A stretch of DNA of 64,000 bases, taken from Bacillota bacterium (lineage in GTDB: Bacteria > Bacillota_A > Clostridia > Christensenellales > Aristaeellaceae). The translations under genes were made by a program, and so were the position numbers. Each line of letters opens with the position of its first letter. Within the stretch, counting starts at the first letter, position 1. Location: assembly GCA_023421735.1 (NCBI GenBank), contig JAEZSP010000017.1:62001-126000 (forward strand), written 5' to 3'. Under the pieces are notes generated by a model. That model did not search any database and was not told where the DNA came from. It saw only the letters and a list, made by a program, of their open reading frames with translations. Of this stretch, positions 18,739 to 26,487 are shown in pieces.

Positions 18739-19623
18739 TTATATGGAATGGCGCTTCGCCCGCTTGCGCTTGACGAACGCTCTTCCTGATTTTTCGTCGA
18801 CCTTTCCGATCGACTGGGTGATGCGGTCGAGCAGCATCGCCATGATGACGACCGCAAGGCCGCCCTCAAAGCCCTTGCCGACCTTCATCTGCGTAATGCC
18901 CTCGTACACCGTGCGGCCCAGGCCGTCCGCGCCGATCATCGCCGAGATGACGACCATGGAGAGCGCGAGCATGATGGTCTGGTTGAGGCCCGCCATAATG
19001 GTTGGGATTGCGAGCGGCACCTGCACCTTAAACAGCAGCTGCGACCCGGTTGCCCCGAATGATCGCGCCGCCTCGACGACATCCTGCGGCACCTGGCGAA
19101 TGCCAAGGCTCGTCAACCGGACAATCGGCGGCATGGCGAAGATAACCGTCGCAACCGCGCCGGGTACCGTGCCGAGATCGAAGAAATAGACCGCCGGAAT
19201 GAGGTACACGAACGCGGGCATGGTTTGCATAAAGTCGAGAATGGGGCGGACGATCTTATTTGCGGGATCGCTTTTCGCCATGAGGATCCCGAGCGGCAAA
19301 CCGATGGCGAGCGCGATGAGCGTGGATGCACCGACGAGGGCGAGGGTGAGCATCGTCTTATCCCACAGTCCGAGGTTATGAATGAGCAGAAGCCCCACTG
19401 CTGTAAAGATGGCGATGCCTTTGCCGGCAACCCACCACGCGAGAAAGACCAGCAGCACGATAAACAACCACACGGGAATGAACGCCAGAAGCCAGCTGAT
19501 CCCATCGACGAGGCCGCCGAGGCCGTCCTTGATGCCCGAGAAAAAACCCGCCATGTTCGCAGTCATCCAGTCGATGACGTGTTCCATGCCCTTGCCGATG
19601 GGCAATTTATCAAACGTCCACAT
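18739..19623 (-). CDS. opuAB: Glycine betaine/proline ABC transporter, permease
   Basis: A 294-residue membrane protein of the BPD_transp_1 family with about seven hydrophobic segments. RPILDFMQTMPAFVYLIPAVYFF and EAARSFGATGSQLLFKVQVPLA (the EAA loop that docks to the ATPase) are characteristic of OpuAB/ProW. The N-terminal 50 residues (IDWMTANMAGFF) form the usual amphipathic lead before the first helix. Its start codon overlaps the opuAA stop by one base (TAATG), so the two are translationally coupled. Together with OpuAA and OpuAC it forms an osmoprotectant importer. Confidence 0.93.
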   Translation of the reverse strand: MWTFDKLPIGKGMEHVIDWMTANMAGFFSGIKDGLGGLVDGISWLLAFIPVWLFIVLLVFLAWWVAGKGIAIFTAVGLLLIHNLGLWDKTMLTLALVGASTLIALAIGLPLGILMAKSDPANKIVRPILDFMQTMPAFVYLIPAVYFFDLGTVPGAVATVIFAMPPIVRLTSLGIRQVPQDVVEAARSFGATGSQLLFKVQVPLAIPTIMAGLNQTIMLALSMVVISAMIGADGLGRTVYEGITQMKVGKGFEGGLAVVIMAMLLDRITQSIGKVDEKSGRAFVKRKRAKRHSI

Positions 19624-20810
19624 TACGCGTCCTCCTCTCCGGCGATGCCCGCGAGAACGGACGCCTTAAACACAATTCCCGTAAGCGCGTTCTCAGAATC
19701 GACAACGGCGATTGGGTACTGCGACTTCAAAAACAGGGGAATGATTTCGTCAATGGGTGCGTCCGGCGCGACTGTTTCAACATCCTTGTCAACCAAGGAC
19801 GCAAGCTCCTCCCGATTTTCCCGTGCGAGCTTTGAAACCGCATCGATGGTTGCGATGCCCAGCAGCTTTCCCGCACGATCGGTTACAAAAATGCTCGAGA
19901 TGCCCAGATCGCGCATCCGGCGCATGGCGATTCGCACGCCCGAACGCTCGAGGACGATCGACTCCGGCGCGCGCATGACCGCCGAGGCGGTGAGGACGCG
20001 CGAACGGTTCACGTCGCGCGTAAACTCCGTGACGTACGCGTCGGCGGGATTTTGCAGAATTTCCTCGGGCGTTCCGATCTGCACGATGACGCCGTCCTTC
20101 ATGATGGCGATGCGGTCGCCGATCTTGAGCGCCTCATCGAGGTCGTGGGTAATGAAGACGATCGTCTTTTTCATCTTGCGCTGAAGCGCCAGAAGCTCAT
20201 TTTGCATGTCCTTTCGGATCAGCGGATCGAGCGCAGAAAACGCCTCGTCCATGAGCAATATGTCTGCCTCCGTGGCAAGGGCGCGCGCGAGACCCACGCG
20301 CTGCTGCATGCCGCCGGAAAGCTCGCTGGGCTTTGCATCGGCGTAGCCTTTCAGACCCACCAGCTCCAGCATTTCGCGCGCCTTCTCTCTGCGCGCTTCG
20401 CCGTCCACATTTTGGATCTCAAGCCCGAATGCGACGTTATCAATAACGCTCCTATGGGGCAGAAGCGCAAAGTTTTGAAAGACCATCGCGATCTTTTTGC
20501 GCCGAATTTCCCGCAGTCTCTTGGGCGGCACCTGTGTGATGTCCTCGCCGTCGATTGCAACGGCGCCGGCGGTCGGCTCGATCAGCCGATTGAGGCAACG
20601 GATCAGCGTCGATTTGCCGCTGCCCGACAGACCCATGACCACAAAGATCTCGCTCTCGGCAACCGAGAAACTCGCCCGGTTCACGCCCACAGAATGCCTG
20701 TGTTTTTTCAGGATCGCACTTTTTTCCGCACCATTTTGCAAAAGCGGAACGATCTTTTCCGGCGAAGGGCCGAAGATCTTGTAGACGTCCTTTACCTCCA
20801 GTTTTACCAT
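19623..20810 (-). CDS. opuAA: Glycine betaine/proline ABC transporter, ATP-binding protein with CBS domains
   Basis: The 395-residue ATPase has Walker A GLSGSGKSTL, the Q loop VFQNFALLPHRSV, the signature ELSGGMQQRVGLARAL and Walker B ILLMDEAFSALDP. Residues about 275-390 form two CBS motifs (RDLGISSIFVTDRAGKLLG and LFLKSQYPIAVVDSENALTG), which in OpuA sense ionic strength or bind cyclic-di-AMP. DEAFSALDP and GLSGSGKST are typical of the OpuAA/ProV branch. ATG 20810 is chosen over the GTG at 20816 because GGGAG stands 7 bases before it. It is the first gene of the operon; promoter and a candidate operator lie at 20835-20896, with the busR-like gene immediately upstream. Confidence 0.94.
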   Translation of the reverse strand: MVKLEVKDVYKIFGPSPEKIVPLLQNGAEKSAILKKHRHSVGVNRASFSVAESEIFVVMGLSGSGKSTLIRCLNRLIEPTAGAVAIDGEDITQVPPKRLREIRRKKIAMVFQNFALLPHRSVIDNVAFGLEIQNVDGEARREKAREMLELVGLKGYADAKPSELSGGMQQRVGLARALATEADILLMDEAFSALDPLIRKDMQNELLALQRKMKKTIVFITHDLDEALKIGDRIAIMKDGVIVQIGTPEEILQNPADAYVTEFTRDVNRSRVLTASAVMRAPESIVLERSGVRIAMRRMRDLGISSIFVTDRAGKLLGIATIDAVSKLARENREELASLVDKDVETVAPDAPIDEIIPLFLKSQYPIAVVDSENALTGIVFKASVLAGIAGEEDA

Positions 20811-20834
20811 GCACACACTCCCTGCGATAAGTTA

Positions 20835-20858
20835 CAACACGTATATACTTTTGTGTTG
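20835..20858. promoter_or_regulatory. Candidate operator (inverted repeat) upstream of opuAA
   Basis: CAACAC (20835-20840) and GTGTTG (20853-20858) form a perfect inverted repeat with a 12-base A+T-rich spacer, just downstream of the predicted transcription start, a typical place for a repressor such as the adjacent BusR-like protein. Binding is inferred. Confidence 0.5.
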
Positions 20859-20866
20859 CTCATTCT

Positions 20867-20896
20867 ATCGTAACATGACGGGAGGCAATTTGTCAA
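20867..20896 (-). promoter_or_regulatory. Promoter of the opuA operon
   Basis: Minus strand: TTGACA (plus 20891-20896), 18-base spacer, TACGAT (20867-20872), about 57 bases before the opuAA ATG. Confidence 0.6.
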
Positions 20897-21007
20897 ACGC
20901 GAAGGCTGTCGAACGGACGCATTTCACCCGGAAATCACACATTTTAACTAAATTTTGACCGTGCATTTACAGCATATCGCAGAGAGGTCATGTTTGGACG
21001 GCATAAA

Positions 21008-21039
21008 AGAAAAACGGCTTCCGCTCAAGCGGGAAGCCG
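21008..21039 (-). terminator. Terminator of the busR-like gene
   Basis: Minus strand hairpin CGGCTTCCCGC / GCGGAAGCCG followed by TTTTTCTTTT, 15 bases past the stop codon. It separates busR from the opuA promoter. Confidence 0.88.
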
Positions 21040-21054
21040 CAGATTGAATGGGAT

Positions 21055-21675
21055 TTATCGATTTCCGTTTAAAAAATTCCGGACGCGTTCATGGCAACCT
21101 TCGTCGCCCACATAGTAGATGGTGTCGCCCGCTTCCAGGGAGGCATAAGGCCCGGGCGAGAGAATCATTTTGTCTAAACGACGAATGGCAACGACCGTCG
21201 CGGCGGTATTGTGCCAGAAGTTCAAATCGGACAGGCTCTTTCCGCACACCGCAAGACCTTTTTGCACCTCGATCTCAAAAGGAGAAAAGGGGTTGACGGA
21301 GCGGAAGCGCTCTGTACGGTACATGAGATCGGAAACCAGATCCTTCACGGCCTGCGCGGCTGCGATCTGTCGGTCCGCCTCGTCGAGAATCTGGCGCTTG
21401 AGGTCACTCATTTGGCGAATCGCGTCAAACTTCTCGGCAAAGTCATGCGCAAGGCGGCGGGAGAGGATCCGAACGCCGCTGCCCTTGGTCGCCTCGACGA
21501 TGCCGATGTCCGAAAGCACGCTCACCGCGCGCCGCGTGGTCTCACTGGACACGCCATACTGACTCGCGAGGGATGAGCGGATATAGATGCGCTCACCCTC
21601 CCGATATGCGCCGTCCGCGATCTTCAGCGCGATATCTGCGGCGATTTCCTGATACTTGGGTACGTGTATCTTCAT
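21055..21675 (-). CDS. busR: BusR-like GntR/TrkA_C transcriptional regulator
   Basis: The 206-residue protein has an N-terminal GntR winged helix (YREGERIYIRSSLASQYGVS and ETTRRAVSVLSDIGIVEA; residues about 1-70), a helical linker (75-125) and a C-terminal RCK_C/TrkA_C domain (about 128-205; VVAIRRLDKMILSPGP, DTIYYVGDEGCHERVRNFL). This domain order is that of BusR, the cyclic-di-AMP-responsive repressor of the betaine importer busA/opuA in Lactococcus and Streptococcus. The adjacent opuA operon in the same direction supports the match. I infer that high cyclic-di-AMP makes it repress opuA, probably at the inverted repeat 20835-20858. It has its own terminator, so opuA is transcribed separately. 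Confidence 0.85.
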   Translation of the reverse strand: MKIHVPKYQEIAADIALKIADGAYREGERIYIRSSLASQYGVSSETTRRAVSVLSDIGIVEATKGSGVRILSRRLAHDFAEKFDAIRQMSDLKRQILDEADRQIAAAQAVKDLVSDLMYRTERFRSVNPFSPFEIEVQKGLAVCGKSLSDLNFWHNTAATVVAIRRLDKMILSPGPYASLEAGDTIYYVGDEGCHERVRNFLNGNR

Positions 21676-21734
21676 GGCTACGGCACCTGCCTTTGATCAC
21701 AATTTTACCAGTGCCAGGCCAAAAAGGCAAGCGG

Positions 21735-22583
21735 CTATTGCTTTTCCCACGCGCGCTGTTTCATGTTTGTATAAATATACACAGCGGCCGAGACGAGGCA
21801 GATGAGGAACATCACGACGGACATGGCCGCTGCGCGCTCATACTGATATTTGTTGAACTGCTGATAGAGCGAGACGCCCATCATGACGGGGAAATTACCG
21901 CCCATGAGATAGGGCGTGGTATAGGAGCCGACGTTGCCCATAAAGATGAACGTGGCGGCGATGAAGATGTCCTTGGTCGTGAGAGGCAATAGAATGCGTC
22001 GAAAAATGTCGAACTTGCCGCTGCCCGCGTCGCGCGCGGATTCGATGTGTGAATCCTGCACCTCGGAAAGCGCGGCCATGAGGAGCATCGTCGCAAACGG
22101 GATATTAAACCAAAGGTTCATGAGGATGATGCCCTTTTCGTCGTACATCCAGCCGAGGTTCCAGTTCATGCCCAGCGCCTGACCGATGTGACTGATGAGT
22201 CCGCCGTCGCGAATAACGGTAATGACGGCATTGACCGCCACCATGCCGGGGATGAAGCGCGGCAGGAGATACAACGCGCCGATCACCTTGCTCGCGCGGG
22301 AATGCGCAAAGCGGACATAGAGCGCGAGGGCGTAGGAGATGACCGTCGCCGCCAGCACGGTGACAACGACGATGAAAAGCGTATACCGAAGGCTCGCCGA
22401 GGTGAGCTTGTTGGTAAAAAGATAGATGTAGTTATCGAGCCCATAGACGCCCGGTTGCCCGTTGATGGAGAAGGACTTCACCACCGCGTTGACGATCGGA
22501 TAGGCGACGATCACCGCGACGATGAGGAAACTTGGCAAGACCATCGCATAGGCGAGCGCATTCCGTTTGATATTCTTGGACAT
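21735..22583 (-). CDS. ABC transporter permease (PotB-like)
   Basis: The 282-residue membrane protein has six hydrophobic segments. HIESARDAGSGKFDIFRRILLPL is the EAA-type ATPase-docking loop. The size and the N-terminal leader LAYAMVLPSFLIVAVIVAYP fit the first permease of PotABCD/AfuABC-type importers. It is the last gene of the cluster that runs leftward from a GDPD gene: GDPD, permease 2, ATPase, binding protein, this permease. The gene before it (binding protein) ends 71 bases upstream, a gap that holds a G+C-rich hairpin-like stretch (GCGGCGCGCC ... GGGGCGCGCC near 22600-22640). The substrate is not known; the context suggests glycerophosphodiesters or a related phosphate ester. Confidence 0.88.
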   Translation of the reverse strand: MSKNIKRNALAYAMVLPSFLIVAVIVAYPIVNAVVKSFSINGQPGVYGLDNYIYLFTNKLTSASLRYTLFIVVVTVLAATVISYALALYVRFAHSRASKVIGALYLLPRFIPGMVAVNAVITVIRDGGLISHIGQALGMNWNLGWMYDEKGIILMNLWFNIPFATMLLMAALSEVQDSHIESARDAGSGKFDIFRRILLPLTTKDIFIAATFIFMGNVGSYTTPYLMGGNFPVMMGVSLYQQFNKYQYERAAAMSVVMFLICLVSAAVYIYTNMKQRAWEKQ

Positions 22584-22654
22584 GGGGGCTCCTTCATTTC
22601 AATGCGGCGCGCCCGCATCCGCGCGGGACGCGGGGCGCGCCTTGGTTTCAATGG

Positions 22655-23794
22655 TTATTGCAGCGTGGAGATGTCCTCCGCCCAGCGCTCGTTGAGGTCC
22701 GCGCCCAAGCCGCCGAGGCTCATGATGCGGAACGCATCGATGTTCAGCGAGGAGATGAGCGGCAGGAGTTCTTCGTCGAGCATCGAGAAGTCGATGACCG
22801 GGATCGCCGCCATGGAATCAAGCGCGATGTTCTGCGCCTCGGGGGAGAGCATGTAGTTGATGAAGGCGTAAGCGCCCTTCGCGTTGGAGCCGATGGAGGG
22901 GATCGCAAGGCAGACCGTGTTGCCCGTGAACGCGGGACTGATCTGCGAAATCTTGATGGACGCGGGCAGCGTGCCGGCGCGCACCTGAGAGATGACCATG
23001 TCGGCCCATGCGGGGATCATGTCAACTTCCTTATTGGCCAGAAGATCGAGCGTGCCCTGGTTTTTGTTGGGATAGACGACCTTGCCGCCGGACTTGTACA
23101 TGTAGGGATGAAGTTCCGCAAGAAGCGCAAAACCCTGATCCCAATCGGCTTCCCATTTCGTGTCGGCAGATGTCATGGCCTCCTCCGGGAGGAAGTTGTA
23201 GACCGAGGTACCGACAAACGAACTGCCCGATCCACCGGAATCCGGGGTGTTATAGGCGAAGCGGCCGGGATGATCCTTGATCCACTGATAGAGTTCATCA
23301 GTGGTCTTCGGCGGGTCGGTGACGACATCGGAATTATACGCAAGCACGACCGTGGTGCCGCGATAGGGAATCACGAGGTCGCTGCGATAGGTCGCGGTGA
23401 CCTGGAGATTAGCGGAGTTGGGAATCGCGGCGTAGTCGAGCGGCAGGAGGATGTCCTCGCCGCCCTGGGTGAGATAGGTCAGCACTTCGTCGCCGCCCAG
23501 CTCGATGAGATCGAAATCGGTGTTGGTTTCGCCCGCGAGATACGCGGCGATGATGCGATCGGACACGCCCTGCGCGCCGGTTCCGGAGGTGATGAACTGG
23601 AGCTCTGCCACATAGCCATCGGGGTTAGTGGCATTGAACTGTTCCACCTGTTTGATGAACTGCTGGTTGACGTTGTCGGAGCCGCCCGCCCAGATGGTGA
23701 ACGCCTTGTCTTCGCCCTCCGCAACGGCGGAGAAGGAAAGGGCCGTTAGAACCATCGACAGCACGAGCGCGAGCGATGCGATTCTTTTCAGCAT
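22655..23794 (-). CDS. ABC transporter substrate-binding protein (SBP family 1)
   Basis: The 379-codon gene encodes an extracellular solute-binding protein: a signal peptide (LKRIASLALVLSMVLTALSF, residues 2-21) with cleavage near AVAEG, then FTIWAGGSDNVNQQFIKQVE, VIPYRGTTVVLAYNSDVV and a C-terminal GAYAFINYMLSPEAQNIALD segment usual in PotD/ThiB/AfuA-like proteins. There is no lipobox cysteine, so it is not obviously a lipoprotein. ATG 23794 is preferred because GGAGG stands 7 bases upstream; the ATG at 23809 lies before that site. It sits between ATPase and permease genes of the same operon. Ligand unknown. Confidence 0.86.
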   Translation of the reverse strand: MLKRIASLALVLSMVLTALSFSAVAEGEDKAFTIWAGGSDNVNQQFIKQVEQFNATNPDGYVAELQFITSGTGAQGVSDRIIAAYLAGETNTDFDLIELGGDEVLTYLTQGGEDILLPLDYAAIPNSANLQVTATYRSDLVIPYRGTTVVLAYNSDVVTDPPKTTDELYQWIKDHPGRFAYNTPDSGGSGSSFVGTSVYNFLPEEAMTSADTKWEADWDQGFALLAELHPYMYKSGGKVVYPNKNQGTLDLLANKEVDMIPAWADMVISQVRAGTLPASIKISQISPAFTGNTVCLAIPSIGSNAKGAYAFINYMLSPEAQNIALDSMAAIPVIDFSMLDEELLPLISSLNIDAFRIMSLGGLGADLNERWAEDISTLQ

Positions 23795-23853
23795 GTGTGA
23801 ATCCTCCATATTTTATGATTTGGCATATGAGTCAACAGCTTGCGCTGGGACTT

Positions 23854-24822
23854 TTACGAGGCATACGTCAGTTTGTTTGCGAAGACGAGCCGTAAATCAT
23901 CGCCGACATGGATGGCTGCCGCGTCCTGCCGGGGCATGAACATCCGAATGCTGTTCTCCCCTTCCTGCACGGTCACAGAGACGTAGTGGCCCAGAACCAT
24001 CATGACGGCGACGGTACCGACGAAGTCCGGTTTCTCGTTCGCAGCGGCGAGGCGCATGTCCTCGGGGCGCACGGCGATTGTTTCCTTGCCCATCTCGAAG
24101 AAATTCATATCCCCGATGAAGGCCGCGACGTACTTCGAGGCGGGGTTGTCGTAGATGTCAACCGGCGAGCCGATCTGCTCGATGCCGCCCTTATTCATGA
24201 CCACGATCCGGTCTGAAATCGCCATGGCTTCCTCCTGATCATGCGTGACGAACATGACGGTAATCTTCAGTGCGCGTTGGATGCGCTTGAGTTCTGCGCG
24301 CATCTCGGTGCGGATCTTTGCATCGAGCGCGGAAAACGGCTCGTCGAGCAGCAGAAGCGAAGGCTTAAGCATGAGCGAACGGGCGATGGCGACGCGCTGC
24401 TGCTGACCCCCTGAGAGCTGGTTGGGATATTTTTTTTCGCAGCCGGGAATCTTGACGAGGCTCAGATGCTCTTCCACCGAACGGCGAATCTCCGCGCGCG
24501 GCACCTTGCGCAGTTTGAGACCGAAGGCAAGATTATCGTACACGGTCATGTGGGGCCAGAGATTATAGCTTTGAAATACCATAGCGGTGGGGCGCTTTTC
24601 CGGGGGCAAGTGCTGAATCTCCTGCCCATCGAGCAATATCGAGCCATGGTCAATCTCGTGAAAGCCGCCCACGGCGCGCAGAATGGTTGTCTTTCCGCAA
24701 CCGGACGGACCCAGAAGCGTCAAGAGCTCGCCCGTATCGATGTGCAGATTGATGTGTTCGATGCCGTCTCCGTTGGGAAAACGCTTTTTCAGGTCAACGA
24801 CCTGCAATTTGATCTGGCTCAT
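23854..24822 (-). CDS. ABC transporter ATP-binding protein with TOBE domain (PotA-like)
   Basis: The 322-residue ATPase has Walker A GPSGCGKTTIL, Q loop VFQSYNLWPHMTV, signature QLSGGQQQRVAIARSL and Walker B LLLLDEPFSALDA, followed by a C-terminal TOBE-like beta domain (about residues 245-320). This is the PotA/FbpC/MalK branch of importer ATPases. It lies between the binding protein (gap 59 bases) and permease 2 (11 bases upstream). Together the four transporter genes specify one complete importer. Confidence 0.92.
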   Translation of the reverse strand: MSQIKLQVVDLKKRFPNGDGIEHINLHIDTGELLTLLGPSGCGKTTILRAVGGFHEIDHGSILLDGQEIQHLPPEKRPTAMVFQSYNLWPHMTVYDNLAFGLKLRKVPRAEIRRSVEEHLSLVKIPGCEKKYPNQLSGGQQQRVAIARSLMLKPSLLLLDEPFSALDAKIRTEMRAELKRIQRALKITVMFVTHDQEEAMAISDRIVVMNKGGIEQIGSPVDIYDNPASKYVAAFIGDMNFFEMGKETIAVRPEDMRLAAANEKPDFVGTVAVMMVLGHYVSVTVQEGENSIRMFMPRQDAAAIHVGDDLRLVFANKLTYAS

Positions 24823-24833
24823 ACGTGCCTCCG

Positions 24834-25673
24834 CTATTTCATTTTAAAGCCCTTGGAGATGGCGTCCGCGCCCAGATACTTTCGGAACGCGAACAGCAGC
24901 GCGACCGAGGGAATGAGCAGGATCAGCGAGAATACAGGTCCCGCCGTCGTCGCATATTCCATGATGATGCCGTAAAGCTCCACAGGCAGCGTTTTAAACT
25001 GAGGAAAACCAACAAGCATGGTCCCCTGCGCCTCCTCGAATGAACCGAGGAAGGTATAGATGGCGGCGACGATGATGCCCGGCATTGCCATCGGCAGCGT
25101 AACCGACAAAAACGTGCGCACCGGCCCAGCGCCGACGTCGCGCGCGGATTCTTCCTGCTGGCGATGGACGCTCAAAAAGGCGTTCGAGGGAATCCACGTC
25201 ATGAACATGAGCGAGTTGATCACGTGGATCAGCACCACGCCCAGAAACGTACCCATGAGATTGAGCTTATAATAGAGAATGCCGATTGAGATATAGAGAC
25301 CCATCTTCGGAAATGCGTTTGACAAAAGCAGTGAAAGTTGCGCCACGCGCCTGCCCGGAAACTGGAACCGGGCGAGCGCATAGGCCGCCGGCAGGCAGAT
25401 CGCCATGGAAACGAGCGTCGTCACCAGTGCGAACACGAGCGAAAGGACGATCGCATGAACAAGATTGGGCTGTTCGAGCACGAAGTGCCACCATTTGAAG
25501 CCGAACTGCTGGGGAAAAACCGCCGGAGCCTCGTACTTCTCCCCGAAGGAGAGCATGACAAGGTTCAAAATCGGGAGATAAAAGAAGAGAAGAAACGCCG
25601 CAAGCAAAAGGTACTCAAAGAAAGCCTTTTTGCCCATGGCATGATACCATGTGCGCGGGGAAAGTGCCTTCAT
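24834..25673 (-). CDS. ABC transporter permease (PotC-like)
   Basis: The 279-residue protein has six hydrophobic helices and the EAA loop EESARDVGAGPVRTFLSVTLPMAMP near residues 172-195. It is the second permease of the PotABCD-like importer. Its ATG overlaps the stop of the upstream GDPD gene by four bases, showing that enzyme and importer are expressed together. This is the main evidence that the importer handles a glycerophosphodiester or a related compound. Confidence 0.88.
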   Translation of the reverse strand: MKALSPRTWYHAMGKKAFFEYLLLAAFLLFFYLPILNLVMLSFGEKYEAPAVFPQQFGFKWWHFVLEQPNLVHAIVLSLVFALVTTLVSMAICLPAAYALARFQFPGRRVAQLSLLLSNAFPKMGLYISIGILYYKLNLMGTFLGVVLIHVINSLMFMTWIPSNAFLSVHRQQEESARDVGAGPVRTFLSVTLPMAMPGIIVAAIYTFLGSFEEAQGTMLVGFPQFKTLPVELYGIIMEYATTAGPVFSLILLIPSVALLFAFRKYLGADAISKGFKMK

Positions 25674-26365
25674 ACGACGCCCTCCGCGGCGCTTATTTCC
25701 CGCAGCACCTGCGATGCGCGCTTGGCGTTGCGGGTTGTGATGTTATACACGCCGTCCGCGCAAAACCTGCGGATGCGGCAGTCGTCACCGGGCGTCCAGA
25801 CGGAGAGCGGTATGCCTTCGCGCAGAATCGGCTCGTATGCGATGGTGTTTGCGATGGAATAGTGCGCATTGATGCAGCATGCGCCGGTTGTGAGAAGCGC
25901 CAACCGAAGTTGATCCACCAACCCGGGCGCCGCGAGCACGCGCCGGTCGCCAAAGGGAGAGAGATCGGGAATGACCAACTCGAGATTCAAATACCAGTCG
26001 ACATGCGAAAACAGATAGGGTTCCACGCGTGCCGCGTGATGGGATACCGTTCCGGAAAAGACGAGCTGTTCCCCCACGCCCATTTTTTTGGCCAGCGCCC
26101 ATACGGACAACTCGAGGCCGGGCTCTTTGAGGTCGCAGTTTATCTTTTTGGAAGGCTGGGCGCGGAGCATTGCAAGCGCATCCTCGAGATGCGCACTCTC
26201 GTGTGTTGCGGCATCATGCGACAATACGAGCGCACCGTCCACGCCGCGCCGCACATCCGCTTCCACGCAGTCCACGTCGAGGCCAAGCGCATACGCGATT
26301 GATTCGAGCGTATTGTCTTCCGTTCCGTCGCACCCGCTATGAGCGGTCAGCAGCGTTTGATACAT
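25670..26365 (-). CDS. Glycerophosphodiester phosphodiesterase (GDPD family)
   Basis: The 231-residue protein is a GDPD TIM barrel. Family motifs are visible in order: TAHSGCDGTEDNTLES (the HRG...PENT position), DCVEADVRRGVDGALVLSHDA (metal-binding E and D and the second catalytic H), KINCDLKEPG, and PLSVWTPGDD. The usual HRG is HSG and the usual PENT is EDNT, in both this protein and its neighbour. GDPD enzymes release sn-glycerol-3-phosphate and an alcohol from glycerophosphodiesters. No signal peptide, so it acts on imported substrate. ATG 26365 has GGGTGA before it. It is the first gene of the operon with the ABC importer (4-base overlap). Confidence 0.85.
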   Translation of the reverse strand: MYQTLLTAHSGCDGTEDNTLESIAYALGLDVDCVEADVRRGVDGALVLSHDAATHESAHLEDALAMLRAQPSKKINCDLKEPGLELSVWALAKKMGVGEQLVFSGTVSHHAARVEPYLFSHVDWYLNLELVIPDLSPFGDRRVLAAPGLVDQLRLALLTTGACCINAHYSIANTIAYEPILREGIPLSVWTPGDDCRIRRFCADGVYNITTRNAKRASQVLREISAAEGVV

Positions 26366-26452
26366 GCAATCACCCGCGATCTTTTGTTTTTCTATACTCA
26401 TATGATAGGTGATACTTGTTCTTACAAATCAAAATAACCATCAGATTTAGGT

Positions 26453-26477
26453 AAAAAAAGAACGGCACCTGCCGTTC
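26453..26477 (-). terminator. Terminator of the GDPD-GNAT gene
   Basis: Minus strand: GAACGGCA / TGCCGTTC with a GG loop, then TTTTTTT. It lies 11 bases past the stop and separates this gene from the importer operon. Confidence 0.92.
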
Positions 26478-26487
26478 AGTGGATGGA

